Below, one piece after another: positions 53,629-63,713 of a stretch of 64,000 bases of DNA; the stretch's first letter is position 1; the number at the start of each line of letters is the position of its first letter. Position numbers and translations under genes: made by a program. Under the pieces are notes generated by a model. It did not search any database, had not been told where the DNA came from, and saw only the letters and a program-made list of their open reading frames with translations. Source of the stretch: Ectopseudomonas toyotomiensis (GTDB lineage Bacteria; Pseudomonadota; Gammaproteobacteria; Pseudomonadales; Pseudomonadaceae); the NCBI RefSeq assembly GCF_900115695.1, contig NZ_FOXK01000001.1, positions 434,001 to 498,000 of the forward strand. Reading direction: 5' to 3'.

Positions 53629-54651
53629 TCAGATCATCAGCGGCGCTCGCTCGCACAACACCTTCAACGCCGCCGCCCAGTCAGGATGATCATTCAGGCA
53701 GGGCACCAGTTGCAGGCTCTCGCCACCAGCCTCGACGAACTGCTCGCGACCGCGGTCGCCAATTTCCTCCAGGGTCTCGATGCAGTCGGCGACGAAGGCC
53801 GGACACATCACCAGCAACCTCTTCACGCCCTGCGCGGCCAGCTCGTCGAGACGGCTCTCGGTATAGGGCTCAATCCACTTGGCACGTCCCAGACGCGACT
53901 GGAAGCTCACCGACCATTGCTCGGGGCGCAAGCCCATGCGCTGGGCGAACAGTTCGGCACTGCGCAGGCATTGCGCGCGGTAACAGTTGGCCAGCACCTC
54001 GGGCGAGGCGCTGCGGCAGCAATCTTCGCCTTTCAGGCAATGACCGCTGGGGTCGAGCTTGTGCAGGTGGCGCTCCGGCAGGCCGTGAAAGCTCAGCAGC
54101 AGGTGGTCGAAATCCTGCTCCAGATAAGGCTTGGCGCTGGCCACCAGGGCGTCGAGGTATTCCGGCTGATCATAGAACGGCGGCAGAGTGGACAGACGCA
54201 TGTCCAGGCCGCGCTCGCGCACCACCCGCTTGACCTCTTCGATCACCGTAGTGGTGGTGCTGTCGGCGAACTGCGGATACAGCGGCGCCAGGGTCACTTC
54301 ACGGATGCCCTGCGCAGCCAGACGCTGCAGGGTCGACTCGATGGAAGGCTCGCCATAACGCATGGCCAATTCCACCGGGCCCTGGGTCCAATGAGCCTTC
54401 ATCGCTTCCTGCAAACGGCGACTGATTACCACCAGCGGCGAACCTTCGTCCCACCATATCGAGGCGTAGGCGTGCGCCGATGCGGCAGGACGCTTGATCA
54501 GAATCAGCGACACCAGCAAACGACGCAGCGGCCAAGGCAGGTCGATCACGTAGGGATCCATCAGGAACTGATTGAGGTAACGGCGGACATCGGCTACTTC
54601 GGTGGACGCGGGCGAACCCAGGTTAACCAGCAACAATGCGTGATCGGTCAT
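53629..54651 (-). CDS. hemH: Ferrochelatase
   Basis: A 340-residue enzyme that inserts iron into protoporphyrin IX, the last step of heme synthesis, at the inner membrane. It opens [22 protein letters not shown] and has the active-site stretch [20 protein letters not shown] and [16 protein letters not shown]. It is the second gene after the TIGR01777 gene (12 bp gap), downstream of a LitR-box-bearing intergenic region. Light control of this step would remove protoporphyrin, a photosensitiser. Confidence 0.95.
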   Translation of the reverse strand: MTDHALLLVNLGSPASTEVADVRRYLNQFLMDPYVIDLPWPLRRLLVSLILIKRPAASAHAYASIWWDEGSPLVVISRRLQEAMKAHWTQGPVELAMRYGEPSIESTLQRLAAQGIREVTLAPLYPQFADSTTTTVIEEVKRVVRERGLDMRLSTLPPFYDQPEYLDALVASAKPYLEQDFDHLLLSFHGLPERHLHKLDPSGHCLKGEDCCRSASPEVLANCYRAQCLRSAELFAQRMGLRPEQWSVSFQSRLGRAKWIEPYTESRLDELAAQGVKRLLVMCPAFVADCIETLEEIGDRGREQFVEAGGESLQLVPCLNDHPDWAAALKVLCERAPLMI

Positions 54652-54663
54652 GCGAAATCCTAG

Positions 54664-55566
54664 TCATTGATGGCCTAGCAGATCCGCCAGGGCCACATCC
54701 AGATGGGTAAAACGAAAACTGAAACCCGCTTCCAACAGGCGCGTCGGCACGGCACGCTGGCCGCCGAGCAGCAACTCGGACATCTCGCCGAGTGCAGCGC
54801 GCAGGACGAAAGCCGGCGCCGGGAAAATCGTCGGGCGGCTCAGCGCCTGCCCCAACGCCTTGGTGAACTCGGCATTACGCACCGGTAGCGGCGCGCAGGC
54901 ATTATAAGGACCGCGAGCGTCGCCCTGCTGCAAGAGAAAATCGATCAAGCCGATTTGATCGGCGATATGAATCCAGGGCATCCACTGTCGACCATCACCG
55001 ATGCGTCCACCCAGGCAGAGCTTGAACGGCAACAACAGGCGTTTGAGCATGCCGCCATCCGGGCTCAGCACCAGACCGGTGCGCACCAGCACCACGCGAA
55101 TCCCCAAGTCCTCGGCGCGTTGTGCAGTTTCTTCCCAGGCCCCACACAGCTGCGCGGCGAAATCATCGGTGACCTGCGGCGAATCTTCACTCAGCTCACG
55201 TTCACCGCCGTTGCCGTACCAACCCACTGCCGAGCCCGACAGCAGCATTGCGGGGCGCTGCTGGCGTCGTTGCAGCCAGGTCAGCAGCTGCTCGGTCAAA
55301 CCGATACGACTCGACCACAGCAGCGCCTTGCGCTTGCTGCTCCAGGGGCGGTCGGCGATGGGGGCACCGGCCAGATTGATCACCGCGTCCAACGGCTCTT
55401 CAGCCAGTTCCTCGAGCCGGGCAATGCCTCGAACATTGGCCCCACAGAGGCGCGCGACCTTGCTTGGTTCACGGCTCCAGACGGTCAGGCGGTGGCCCTG
55501 CTCGGCCCAGTGTGCGCAAAGCGCTCGTCCGATCAGACCGGTACCGCCGGTCAGCAGGATATGCAT
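54664..55566 (-). CDS. TIGR01777 family epimerase-like protein
   Basis: A 300-residue extended-SDR protein (YfcH-like). It opens MHILLTGGTGLIGRALCAHW and has LSGSAVGWYGNGGE and a C-terminal SELLLGGQRAVPTRLLEAGF stretch typical of the family. The substrate is unknown. The start at 55566 follows GAGG by 8 bp; the longer frame (55602) reads across that site. It leads a two-gene unit with hemH and faces the FAD oxidoreductase; a LitR box lies between. Confidence 0.86.
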   Translation of the reverse strand: MHILLTGGTGLIGRALCAHWAEQGHRLTVWSREPSKVARLCGANVRGIARLEELAEEPLDAVINLAGAPIADRPWSSKRKALLWSSRIGLTEQLLTWLQRRQQRPAMLLSGSAVGWYGNGGERELSEDSPQVTDDFAAQLCGAWEETAQRAEDLGIRVVLVRTGLVLSPDGGMLKRLLLPFKLCLGGRIGDGRQWMPWIHIADQIGLIDFLLQQGDARGPYNACAPLPVRNAEFTKALGQALSRPTIFPAPAFVLRAALGEMSELLLGGQRAVPTRLLEAGFSFRFTHLDVALADLLGHQ

Positions 55567-55695
55567 GGCATCGTCCTCGCATGGCAATGGAAGAAACTTC
55601 ACCTTTAGTCTGGTTCATGACGCGCACACGTGCCTTTATTGAATGCCGTGTTTGTCCTAAACCTAAAGCAAGGGAGCGCCACTTTCGGCGACAGC

Positions 55696-56996
<1,301 letters not shown>

Positions 56997-57068
56997 CCCT
57001 CCCGCGATACCTGGCGGCGCCCCCTCGACTGACGCCGCCTGCCTGCACAGAAAAACCAATACCAAACC

Positions 57069-57142
57069 TGTACAAAGTATTTGACTTGTATAACTACGCA
57101 CCTATGATAGACACAAGTTGTACATGGATAACTCCATGTACA
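57069..57142 (+). promoter_or_regulatory. Light-regulated promoter with two LitR boxes
   Basis: Box 1, TGTACA-N12-TGTATA (57069-57092), covers a -35 element TTGACT (57081-57086); 16 bp later comes a -10 TATGAT (57103-57108). Box 2, TGTACA-N12-TGTACA (57119-57142), lies just downstream, inside a perfect 10-bp inverted repeat TTGTACATGG / CCATGTACAA. Both positions suit repression that is lifted by light. Confidence 0.78.
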
Positions 57143-57162
57143 AGGTCTAACGAGGTCAGGTT

Positions 57163-58113
57163 ATGCAAGCGAGCAAAGCCAAACTGGGTATCAGCGCCTG
57201 CCTGCTGGGTGCCGAGGTCCGCTACAACGGCGGCCACAAGCTGTCGCGCCTGTGCAGCCGCAGCCTGACCGAACACTTCGATTTCATCCCGGTCTGTCCC
57301 GAAGTCGGCATCGGCATGTCGATCCCTCGGGAGCCGATTCGCCTGGTCGGTGATCCGCAGTCACCACGCGCTGTCGGCACCGTCGACCGCACGCGCGATG
57401 TCACCGATGCCCTGGCCGCCTACGGCGAACGCATGGCCACTGAACTGCAGGGCATCAGCGGCTACATCTTCATGCAGCAGTCACCGTCCTGCGGCCTGGA
57501 GCGGGTCAAGGTGTATCAGGAAGGCGGACGCCCGAGCGAGCCGGGGCGCGGCATCTTCGCTGCTGCCTTCTGCGCGCGGCATCCGGATCTGCCGGTGGAA
57601 GAAGACGGCCGCCTCAATGATCCGGTGCTGCGCGAGAACTTCATCACCCGCGTCTACGCCCACGCCGAATGGCAGCGTCTGTTGCAGCAAGGCCTGACGC
57701 GTCGCGCGCTGATCGCCTTCCACTCGCGCTACAAGTACCTGCTGATGGCCACCGACCCGGTGCGCTACAAGACGCTCGGGCGCATGCTCGGCGACCTGAA
57801 CCAGCATGATCTGGGCGAGCTGGCGCCGCGCTATTTCAGCGAACTGATGAGCGCGCTGAAGAAATGCGCCACCCGTGGCACCCACAGCAACGTGCTGCAG
57901 CACCTGAGCGGCTATCTCAAGCGTGCGCTCAGCCCCGACGAGAAGCAGGAAATGCAGCAACTGATCGGTCAATACCGCGACGGCATCGTGCCGCTGGTGG
58001 TACCCCTGACGCTGCTCAAGCACCACTTCCGCCGTCACCCGGATCGCTATATCGCCGGGCAGGCGTACCTGCAGCCGCACCCCGAGCCACTCAGCCTGCG
58101 CAACGCGTTGTGA
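57163..58113 (+). CDS. DUF523 and DUF1722 fusion protein (YbgA-like)
   Basis: A 316-residue protein. The N-terminal DUF523 half has Cys motifs (GISACLLG, PVCPEVGIGM, QQSPSCGLERVK) and the C-terminal DUF1722 half has FHSRYKYLLMATDP and HFRRHPDRYIAGQAYLQPHP. Its biochemical function is unknown; the family clusters with photolyase and MerR genes in many proteobacteria. It leads the light operon, right after two LitR boxes, and the litR gene starts 4 bp past its stop. Confidence 0.87.
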   Translation: MQASKAKLGISACLLGAEVRYNGGHKLSRLCSRSLTEHFDFIPVCPEVGIGMSIPREPIRLVGDPQSPRAVGTVDRTRDVTDALAAYGERMATELQGISGYIFMQQSPSCGLERVKVYQEGGRPSEPGRGIFAAAFCARHPDLPVEEDGRLNDPVLRENFITRVYAHAEWQRLLQQGLTRRALIAFHSRYKYLLMATDPVRYKTLGRMLGDLNQHDLGELAPRYFSELMSALKKCATRGTHSNVLQHLSGYLKRALSPDEKQEMQQLIGQYRDGIVPLVVPLTLLKHHFRRHPDRYIAGQAYLQPHPEPLSLRNAL

Positions 58114-58117
58114 TGCC

Positions 58118-59074
58118 ATGACCAGCGAAACCATCGCCGAAGAAGAAACCGGCCACGACTACCGCCAGGCGCTCGACGAGGGCTACCTGCCAATCCGCGA
58201 GGTGGCCCGCAGCACCGGCATCAACGCCGTGACCCTGCGCGCCTGGGAGCGCCGCTACGGGCTGATCGTGCCCTACCGCACACCCAAGGGACACCGCCTC
58301 TATTCACCAGCCAATCTCGCACGCATCAACGCCATTCTCGCCTGGCTGGCTCGTGGCGTTGCCGTCGGCCAGGTCAAGGCGCTGCTCGACCACGAGCAGG
58401 TGCCGCAAGCAACCCACACCGACAACTGGTCACGTCAGCGCAACGAGCTGCTCGGCTGCATCGTTCAGTTCAACGAGCGACGCCTGGATGATCGCTTCAA
58501 CTCGGCACTGGCGCTCTACCCGGCCAGCACCCTGGTCGAACAACTGCTGTGGCCGCTGCTCGGTGATCTGCGCCAGCGCTGGCAAGGCCAGTTCGGCGCA
58601 CGCGCCGAGCAGGTGTTCTTCCTCTCCTGGCTGCGCAGCAAGCTGGCCACCCGCACCTATCACTGCAATCGCCAGGTCGGCGGCGCGCCATTGCTGCTGA
58701 TCAACCTCGGTGAAGCGCCAATGGAGCCTGGCCTGTGGCTGTGCGCCTGGCTGGCCAGCGCCAGCGATTGTCCGGTGGAGGTCTTCGATTGGCCGCTGCC
58801 ACCCAATGAACTGCTGACGGCGCTGGAGCACATCGCCCCGCGCGCCGTGCTGCTGTACGCCGAAGAAGCGCTCGACGGCGCCCTGGTGCGCCGCCAGTTA
58901 CCCCGTCTGGCCGAACAATGCCCGGTGCCGCTGCTGCTCGCCGGCCCCGCCGCTCACATTCACCGCGACTCGCTGACTGGCCTGGAGTCGGCCAGCGACC
59001 CGCTCGCCGCGCACACCTGGCTGTTGCAACAGGGCTTGCTCGGCACCCAAGAGGTCACCCCATGCAGCAACTGA
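58118..59074 (+). CDS. litR: MerR family regulator, class-II LitR-like
   Basis: A 318-residue regulator. Residues about 23-91 are a MerR DNA-binding domain (YLPIREVARSTGINAVTLRA, WERRYGLIVPYRTPKGHRLY). The rest aligns by eye with the cobalamin-binding part of CarH/LitR, but key ligands are missing: Trp155 to Glu164-Gln165 stands where B12 binders have Trp-x9-Glu-His, and GEAPMEPG (198-205) replaces the His-bearing GExHExG. This marks class-II LitR, which in P. putida works with a LOV photoreceptor instead of B12. It lies inside the operon it probably represses. Confidence 0.83.
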   Translation: MTSETIAEEETGHDYRQALDEGYLPIREVARSTGINAVTLRAWERRYGLIVPYRTPKGHRLYSPANLARINAILAWLARGVAVGQVKALLDHEQVPQATHTDNWSRQRNELLGCIVQFNERRLDDRFNSALALYPASTLVEQLLWPLLGDLRQRWQGQFGARAEQVFFLSWLRSKLATRTYHCNRQVGGAPLLLINLGEAPMEPGLWLCAWLASASDCPVEVFDWPLPPNELLTALEHIAPRAVLLYAEEALDGALVRRQLPRLAEQCPVPLLLAGPAAHIHRDSLTGLESASDPLAAHTWLLQQGLLGTQEVTPCSN

Positions 59075-60498
59075 TGTGGTTTCGCAGCGACCTGCGCACC
59101 CAGGACAACACCGCCCTGAGCCGCGCCATGAGCAGCGGCGCGACCATCGCCCTGTATCTCGTCACGCCTGGCCAGTGGCAGCGCCATGACGATGCTGCGA
59201 GCAAGGTGGACTTCTGGCTGCGCAACCTGGCGGAGCTGAGCAAGGCTCTGGCGGCGCTCAATGTGCCGCTGCTGGTACGCCACTGCCACGATTGGATCGA
59301 GGCGCCGGTGCAGGTCGCCGAGGTCTGCCATGAACACGACATCAGCGCCGTGCATGTCAATGAGGAGTACGGCATCAACGAGAGCCTGCGCGATCAGCAG
59401 GTCTGCGCCTACCTCGGCCAGCAGGCCATCGCCTGGCACAGCCACCTCGATCAGCTGTTGTTCAAACCTGGCAGCGTACTGACCCGCTCCGGCGGCTACT
59501 TCCAGGTCTACAGCCAGTTCCGCAAGGTCTGCTACGAGCGCCTGCACACGGCCCTGCCGGCATTGATTGCCCCTCCGAAGGCGCAAACGCCGCTGGCCAT
59601 CGGCAGTGACGCGATACCCGAAACCGTAGAGGGTTTCGCCACCCCCAGCGCCAGCCTGCGCCTGCTCTGGCCCGCCGGAGAGGAGGCTGCCCTGCAGCGC
59701 CTGCGGCGCTTTAGCGAGGAGCAGGTCACCTACTACAAGGACGAACGCGACTTCCCCGCCAAGCCTGGCACCAGCCAGTTGTCAGCCTACCTGGCCGCCG
59801 GCGTCATATCGCCGCGCCAATGCCTGCATGCCGCGCTCGCGGCCAATCAGGGCGAGTTCGACAGTGGCAACCCAGGCGTTGTCACCTGGATCAACGAGCT
59901 GCTCTGGCGTGAGTTCTACAAGCACACACTGGTCGGCTACCCACGGGTATCGCGCCACCGTGCCTTCCGTCTGGAAACCGAGGCGGTGCCATGGCGCCAC
60001 GCCCCGGAAGATCTGGCCGCCTGGCAAGAGGGCCGCACCGGCCTGCCGATCATCGATGCGGCCATGCGCCAACTGCTGGCAACCGGCTGGATGCACAACC
60101 GCCTGCGCATGATCGTCGCCATGTTCCTGACCAAGAACCTGCTGATCGACTGGCGCGAGGGCGAGCGCTTCTTCATGCGTCACCTGATCGATGGCGACCT
60201 GGCGGCGAACAACGGCGGCTGGCAATGGAGCGCCTCCACCGGTACCGATGCAGCGCCGTACTTCCGCATTTTCAACCCGATCAGCCAGTCGCAGAAGTTC
60301 GATCCCGAAGGCCAGTTCATTCGTCAGTGGGTGCCAGAGCTGGCCGGCCTGAACAAGCGCGATATTCATGACCCGTCCGCACTGGGCGGCCTGTTCGCGC
60401 CCGCCGGTTACCCACGCCCGATCGTCGATCTGTCGCGCTCGCGCGAACGCGCCCTGACGGCGTTCAAGAACCTGCCTGCGCGGGAGGTTCCGGCATGA
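59062..60498 (+). CDS. phrB: Deoxyribodipyrimidine photolyase
   Basis: A 478-residue class-I CPD photolyase that repairs UV cyclobutane dimers with blue light. The N-terminal antenna domain opens MQQLMWFRSDLRTQDNTALS and the FAD domain has GLPIIDAAMRQLLATGWMHN, NRLRMIVAMFLTKNLLIDW and NNGGWQWSASTGTDAAPYFR. Start 59062 follows GAGG and overlaps the litR gene by 13 bp; the frame is open further upstream inside litR. Expression with litR gives light-timed repair. Confidence 0.95.
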   Translation: MQQLMWFRSDLRTQDNTALSRAMSSGATIALYLVTPGQWQRHDDAASKVDFWLRNLAELSKALAALNVPLLVRHCHDWIEAPVQVAEVCHEHDISAVHVNEEYGINESLRDQQVCAYLGQQAIAWHSHLDQLLFKPGSVLTRSGGYFQVYSQFRKVCYERLHTALPALIAPPKAQTPLAIGSDAIPETVEGFATPSASLRLLWPAGEEAALQRLRRFSEEQVTYYKDERDFPAKPGTSQLSAYLAAGVISPRQCLHAALAANQGEFDSGNPGVVTWINELLWREFYKHTLVGYPRVSRHRAFRLETEAVPWRHAPEDLAAWQEGRTGLPIIDAAMRQLLATGWMHNRLRMIVAMFLTKNLLIDWREGERFFMRHLIDGDLAANNGGWQWSASTGTDAAPYFRIFNPISQSQKFDPEGQFIRQWVPELAGLNKRDIHDPSALGGLFAPAGYPRPIVDLSRSRERALTAFKNLPAREVPA

Positions 60499-60917
60499 GT
60501 GCATTTCTTCACGACTTCGCCGAGCGCTTCGCCGCGCTGAACAAGGACAACCTCGATCTGCTCGGCGAGCTGTACAGCGATGACGTGCTGTTTCGCGACC
60601 CGCTGCATGAGGTGCACGGCCTGACGGCGGTACGCCGCTATTTCGCCGAGCTGTACGCCAATGTGGAAGCGCTGCATTTCGAATTTCACGGCTTCGATCA
60701 GGTCGCCGAAGGCGAAGGCTACCTGCGCTGGACCATGCGCTATCGCCATCCGCGCCTGCGCGGCGGCGCCGAGATCGCCGTCGAAGGCTGCTCGCACCTG
60801 CTCTGGCGCGAGCGCGTCTATCAACACCGTGATTATTTCGATGCCGGCGCACTGCTCTACGAACACCTGCCGCTGCTCGGTAGCGTGATCGCCTGGCTGA
60901 AACGGAGGCTGGCATGA
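60495..60917 (+). CDS. NTF2/SnoaL-like protein
   Basis: A 140-residue protein with a cone-shaped NTF2 fold pattern (FAALNKDNLDLLGELYSDDV, FRDPLHEVHGLTAVRRYFAE). Such folds bind or isomerise small hydrophobic molecules. It overlaps phrB and the next SDR gene by 4 bp each. The same gene order NTF2-SDR-FAD-DUF1365-cfa is known from photo-oxidative stress clusters, so it likely acts with them on a lipid or pigment. Exact role unknown. Confidence 0.85.
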   Translation: MSAFLHDFAERFAALNKDNLDLLGELYSDDVLFRDPLHEVHGLTAVRRYFAELYANVEALHFEFHGFDQVAEGEGYLRWTMRYRHPRLRGGAEIAVEGCSHLLWRERVYQHRDYFDAGALLYEHLPLLGSVIAWLKRRLA

Positions 60918-61669
60918 AACGTATCTGGCTCACTGGCGCCAGCAGCGGCATCGGCGCCGCACTGGCCAAAGAATTGCTCAAGGCCGGCCATCAGCTGGCA
61001 CTGAGCGCACGCAGCAGTGGCCCACTGCAGGACTTCGCAGCGCGCTATGGCGATCAGGTGCTGGTCGCCCCGGGTGACCTGACCGACGCCGAGCAGGTAC
61101 GCGCGATTGGCGAGCGCATCGCTCAACAATGGGGCGCGCTGGATTGCGTGATCCTCAACGCCGGCACCTGCGAATACGTCGACGTGCGCCAGTTCGAGGC
61201 GGCGATGATCGAACGCGTGGTCAGCGCCAACCTGTTTTCCGCCAGCCACTGCATCGAAGCCGCCCTGCCCCTGCTGCGCCAGGGCGAGCGCCCACACCTG
61301 GTCGGCGTTGGCAGCTCGGTGACCTTCATGCCGCTGCCGCGCGCCGAAGCTTATGGTGCGTCAAAGGCCGCCATGCGTTACCTGATGCAGACACTGCGTA
61401 TCGACCTGGCCAGCGAGGGCATCGACGTCACCCTGGTCAGCCCCGGCTTCGTCGACACCCCGCTGACGCAGAAGAACGACTTCCCGATGCCCATGCGCTG
61501 GCCGGTCGAACGCGCCGCGCGATACATCGCCGAGCGTCTGGACAAGCGCCCGCACGAGATCGCCTTTCCCACTCCCTTCATCGCCGTGCTGAAACTGCTC
61601 GGCAGCCTGCCCAGCAGCCTGCAACTGGCCATAGGTCGCCGCCTGGCGCGCAACGAGGACAACGCATGA
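60914..61669 (+). CDS. Short-chain dehydrogenase in light cluster
   Basis: A 251-residue classical SDR: cofactor motif LTGASSGIGAALAKELLKAG, NAGTCEYVD in place of NNAG, and YGASKAAMRYL for YxxxK. It overlaps the genes on both sides by 4 bp (ATGA type). Its place between NTF2-like and FAD proteins suggests oxidation-reduction of a fatty-acyl or isoprenoid intermediate; the substrate is unknown. Confidence 0.88.
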   Translation: MKRIWLTGASSGIGAALAKELLKAGHQLALSARSSGPLQDFAARYGDQVLVAPGDLTDAEQVRAIGERIAQQWGALDCVILNAGTCEYVDVRQFEAAMIERVVSANLFSASHCIEAALPLLRQGERPHLVGVGSSVTFMPLPRAEAYGASKAAMRYLMQTLRIDLASEGIDVTLVSPGFVDTPLTQKNDFPMPMRWPVERAARYIAERLDKRPHEIAFPTPFIAVLKLLGSLPSSLQLAIGRRLARNEDNA

Positions 61670-62913
61670 AAATCGCCATCGTCGGCAGCGGTATCGCCGG
61701 CCTGACCTGTGCCTACCTGCTCAATCGCCAGCACGACATTCAGGTGTTCGAGGCCAGCGACTGGATTGGCGGCCACACCCATACCGTCGACGTGCAGGTG
61801 GAGGGGCGCAGCTACGCCATCGATACCGGTTTCATCGTCTTCAACGACTGGACCTACCCCAACTTCATCCGCTTGCTGGAGCAGATCGGCGTCGGCTTCA
61901 AGCCCACCGAGATGAGCTTCTCGGTCAGCGACCCGGCCACCGGCGTGGAGTACAACGGCCACGACCTCAACACCCTGTTCGCCCAACGCAGCAACCTGCT
62001 GTCGCCGGCGTTCTGGGGCATGCTGCGCGACATCCTGCGTTTCAATCGCCAGTCGCTGGACGACCTGGCCAACAACCGCATCAGCGCCGACACCACGCTC
62101 GGCCAGTACCTCGAGAGCAACGGCTATGGCCGGCGTTTCATCGAGCATTACATCGTACCGATGGGCTCGGCCATCTGGTCGATGTCACTGGCCGACATGC
62201 TCGGTTTCCCGCTGCAGTTCTTCGTGCGCTTCTGCAAGAACCATGGCCTGCTCTCGGTCAGCGACCGGCCGACCTGGCAGGTGATCGAAGGCGGCTCGCG
62301 CAGCTATGTGGCGCCCTTGACCGAAAGCTTCGCCGAGCGCATTCGCCTCAATTGCCCGGTCAGCCGCGTCGTCCGTGATCAGGATGGCGTCACCCTGCAC
62401 AGCGCGGCCGGAGCGGAGCGCTTCGACAAGGTGATCTTCGCCTGCCACAGCGACCAGGCCCTGGCCCTGCTCGATCAGGCCAGCGAGAAGGAAAGTGAAA
62501 TTCTCGGCGCCCTGCCCTATGCCAACAACGACGTGGTGCTGCATACCGATACGCGCCTGCTGCCCAAGCGCAAGCTGGCCTGGGCCAGTTGGAACTATCG
62601 CCTGGGCGGACCAAGCGATCAGCCGGCGGCCGTGACCTACGACATGAACATCCTGCAGGGCATCGACAGCGCTACCACCTTCTGCGTCAGCCTCAACCAG
62701 ACGGCCGCCATCGACCCGAGCAAGATCCTCGCGCGCTTCCAGTACGCCCACCCGCAGTACAGCCTGGCCGGTACCGCCGCCCAGGCGCGCTGGGAAGAGC
62801 TGCTCGGCGCGCAGCACACCTACTATTGCGGCGCCTACTGGGCCAACGGTTTTCATGAAGATGGCGTGGTCAGCGCACTGCGCGTAGCGCGTGCCTTCGG
62901 AGAGACGCTCTGA
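61666..62913 (+). CDS. FAD-dependent amine-oxidase-like protein
   Basis: A 415-residue flavoprotein with an N-terminal FAD motif (KIAIVGSGIAGLTCAYLLNR), GGHTHTVDVQ and FIVFNDWTYPNFIRLLEQIG. It belongs to the NAD(P)-binding Rossmann/amine oxidase family that accompanies DUF1365 and cfa-like genes in photo-oxidative stress clusters. Start 61666 is set by GAGGA and by overlap with the SDR stop; the frame is open upstream inside the SDR. In such clusters it is thought to act on unsaturated fatty acyl chains, which is inference here. Confidence 0.88.
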   Translation: MKIAIVGSGIAGLTCAYLLNRQHDIQVFEASDWIGGHTHTVDVQVEGRSYAIDTGFIVFNDWTYPNFIRLLEQIGVGFKPTEMSFSVSDPATGVEYNGHDLNTLFAQRSNLLSPAFWGMLRDILRFNRQSLDDLANNRISADTTLGQYLESNGYGRRFIEHYIVPMGSAIWSMSLADMLGFPLQFFVRFCKNHGLLSVSDRPTWQVIEGGSRSYVAPLTESFAERIRLNCPVSRVVRDQDGVTLHSAAGAERFDKVIFACHSDQALALLDQASEKESEILGALPYANNDVVLHTDTRLLPKRKLAWASWNYRLGGPSDQPAAVTYDMNILQGIDSATTFCVSLNQTAAIDPSKILARFQYAHPQYSLAGTAAQARWEELLGAQHTYYCGAYWANGFHEDGVVSALRVARAFGETL

Positions 62914-63713
62914 TGCACAGCGCCCTGTACAGCGGCTGGGTGCAGCATCGACGCTTCGCCCCGCGCGCCCATGCCTTTCGCTATCGCATGGGTCTGCTGT
63001 ACCTCGACCTGAGTGAGCAGGCGCAGCTGTTCGCCCTGTCAAAGCTGGCCGGTTCCGGCCGCTGGGCGCCATTCGCCTTTCGCGAGAGCGACTACCTACC
63101 CGAGTCCACCCGCCAGGGCGTGGCACTGCATGAGGCGGTGCGCGATCGCGTGGAGCAGGCACTGGGCACACGCCCGCAAGGTCGCATCTGCGTGCTGACG
63201 CAGCCGCGCAGCTGGGGCCTGGCCTTCAATCCAGTGAGCATCTTCTACTGCCATGACGCCGACCAGCGCCTGATGGCGATTCTCTGTGAAGTCAGCAATA
63301 CGCCGTGGCGTGAGCGTTATCACTATGTGCTGCCGGCAGAGGGCGAAGGCCGCCATCAAGTCAGCGTCGAAAAGGCCTTTCACGTCTCGCCCTTCCTGCC
63401 GCGCGAGCTGCAATACCGCATGAGTTTCAGCGCCGTGGGCGAACGCCTTGGCGTGCACATGGCCGACTGGCAAGGCGAAACCAAGATGTTCGATGCCAGC
63501 CTCAGCCTGCACCGCGAAGCCCTCGACCACGCCAGCCTGCACCGCTACCTGCTGAGTTTCCCCTGGATGACCGGCAAGACCCTGGCCGCCATCTACTGGC
63601 AGGCGATGCGCCTGCTGTTCAAGCGCATCCCGATTTTCGACCACAAGCCCGCGGAAGGCAGCTTCCGTGTCGCCCGCCCGCAAGTGAAGGACATGCACCA
63701 TGAAGAGCTCTAG
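62913..63713 (+). CDS. DUF1365 family protein
   Basis: A 266-residue protein starting MHSALYSGWVQHRRFAPRAH, with SWGLAFNPVSIFYCHD and VEKAFHVSPFLPRELQYRMS, the DUF1365 signature. Function unknown, but the family is almost always next to an FAD oxidoreductase and a cfa-like methyltransferase. Its ATG shares one base with the FAD gene's stop and its end overlaps the cfa-like start by 14 bp, so tight coupling is evident. Confidence 0.9.
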   Translation: MHSALYSGWVQHRRFAPRAHAFRYRMGLLYLDLSEQAQLFALSKLAGSGRWAPFAFRESDYLPESTRQGVALHEAVRDRVEQALGTRPQGRICVLTQPRSWGLAFNPVSIFYCHDADQRLMAILCEVSNTPWRERYHYVLPAEGEGRHQVSVEKAFHVSPFLPRELQYRMSFSAVGERLGVHMADWQGETKMFDASLSLHREALDHASLHRYLLSFPWMTGKTLAAIYWQAMRLLFKRIPIFDHKPAEGSFRVARPQVKDMHHEEL

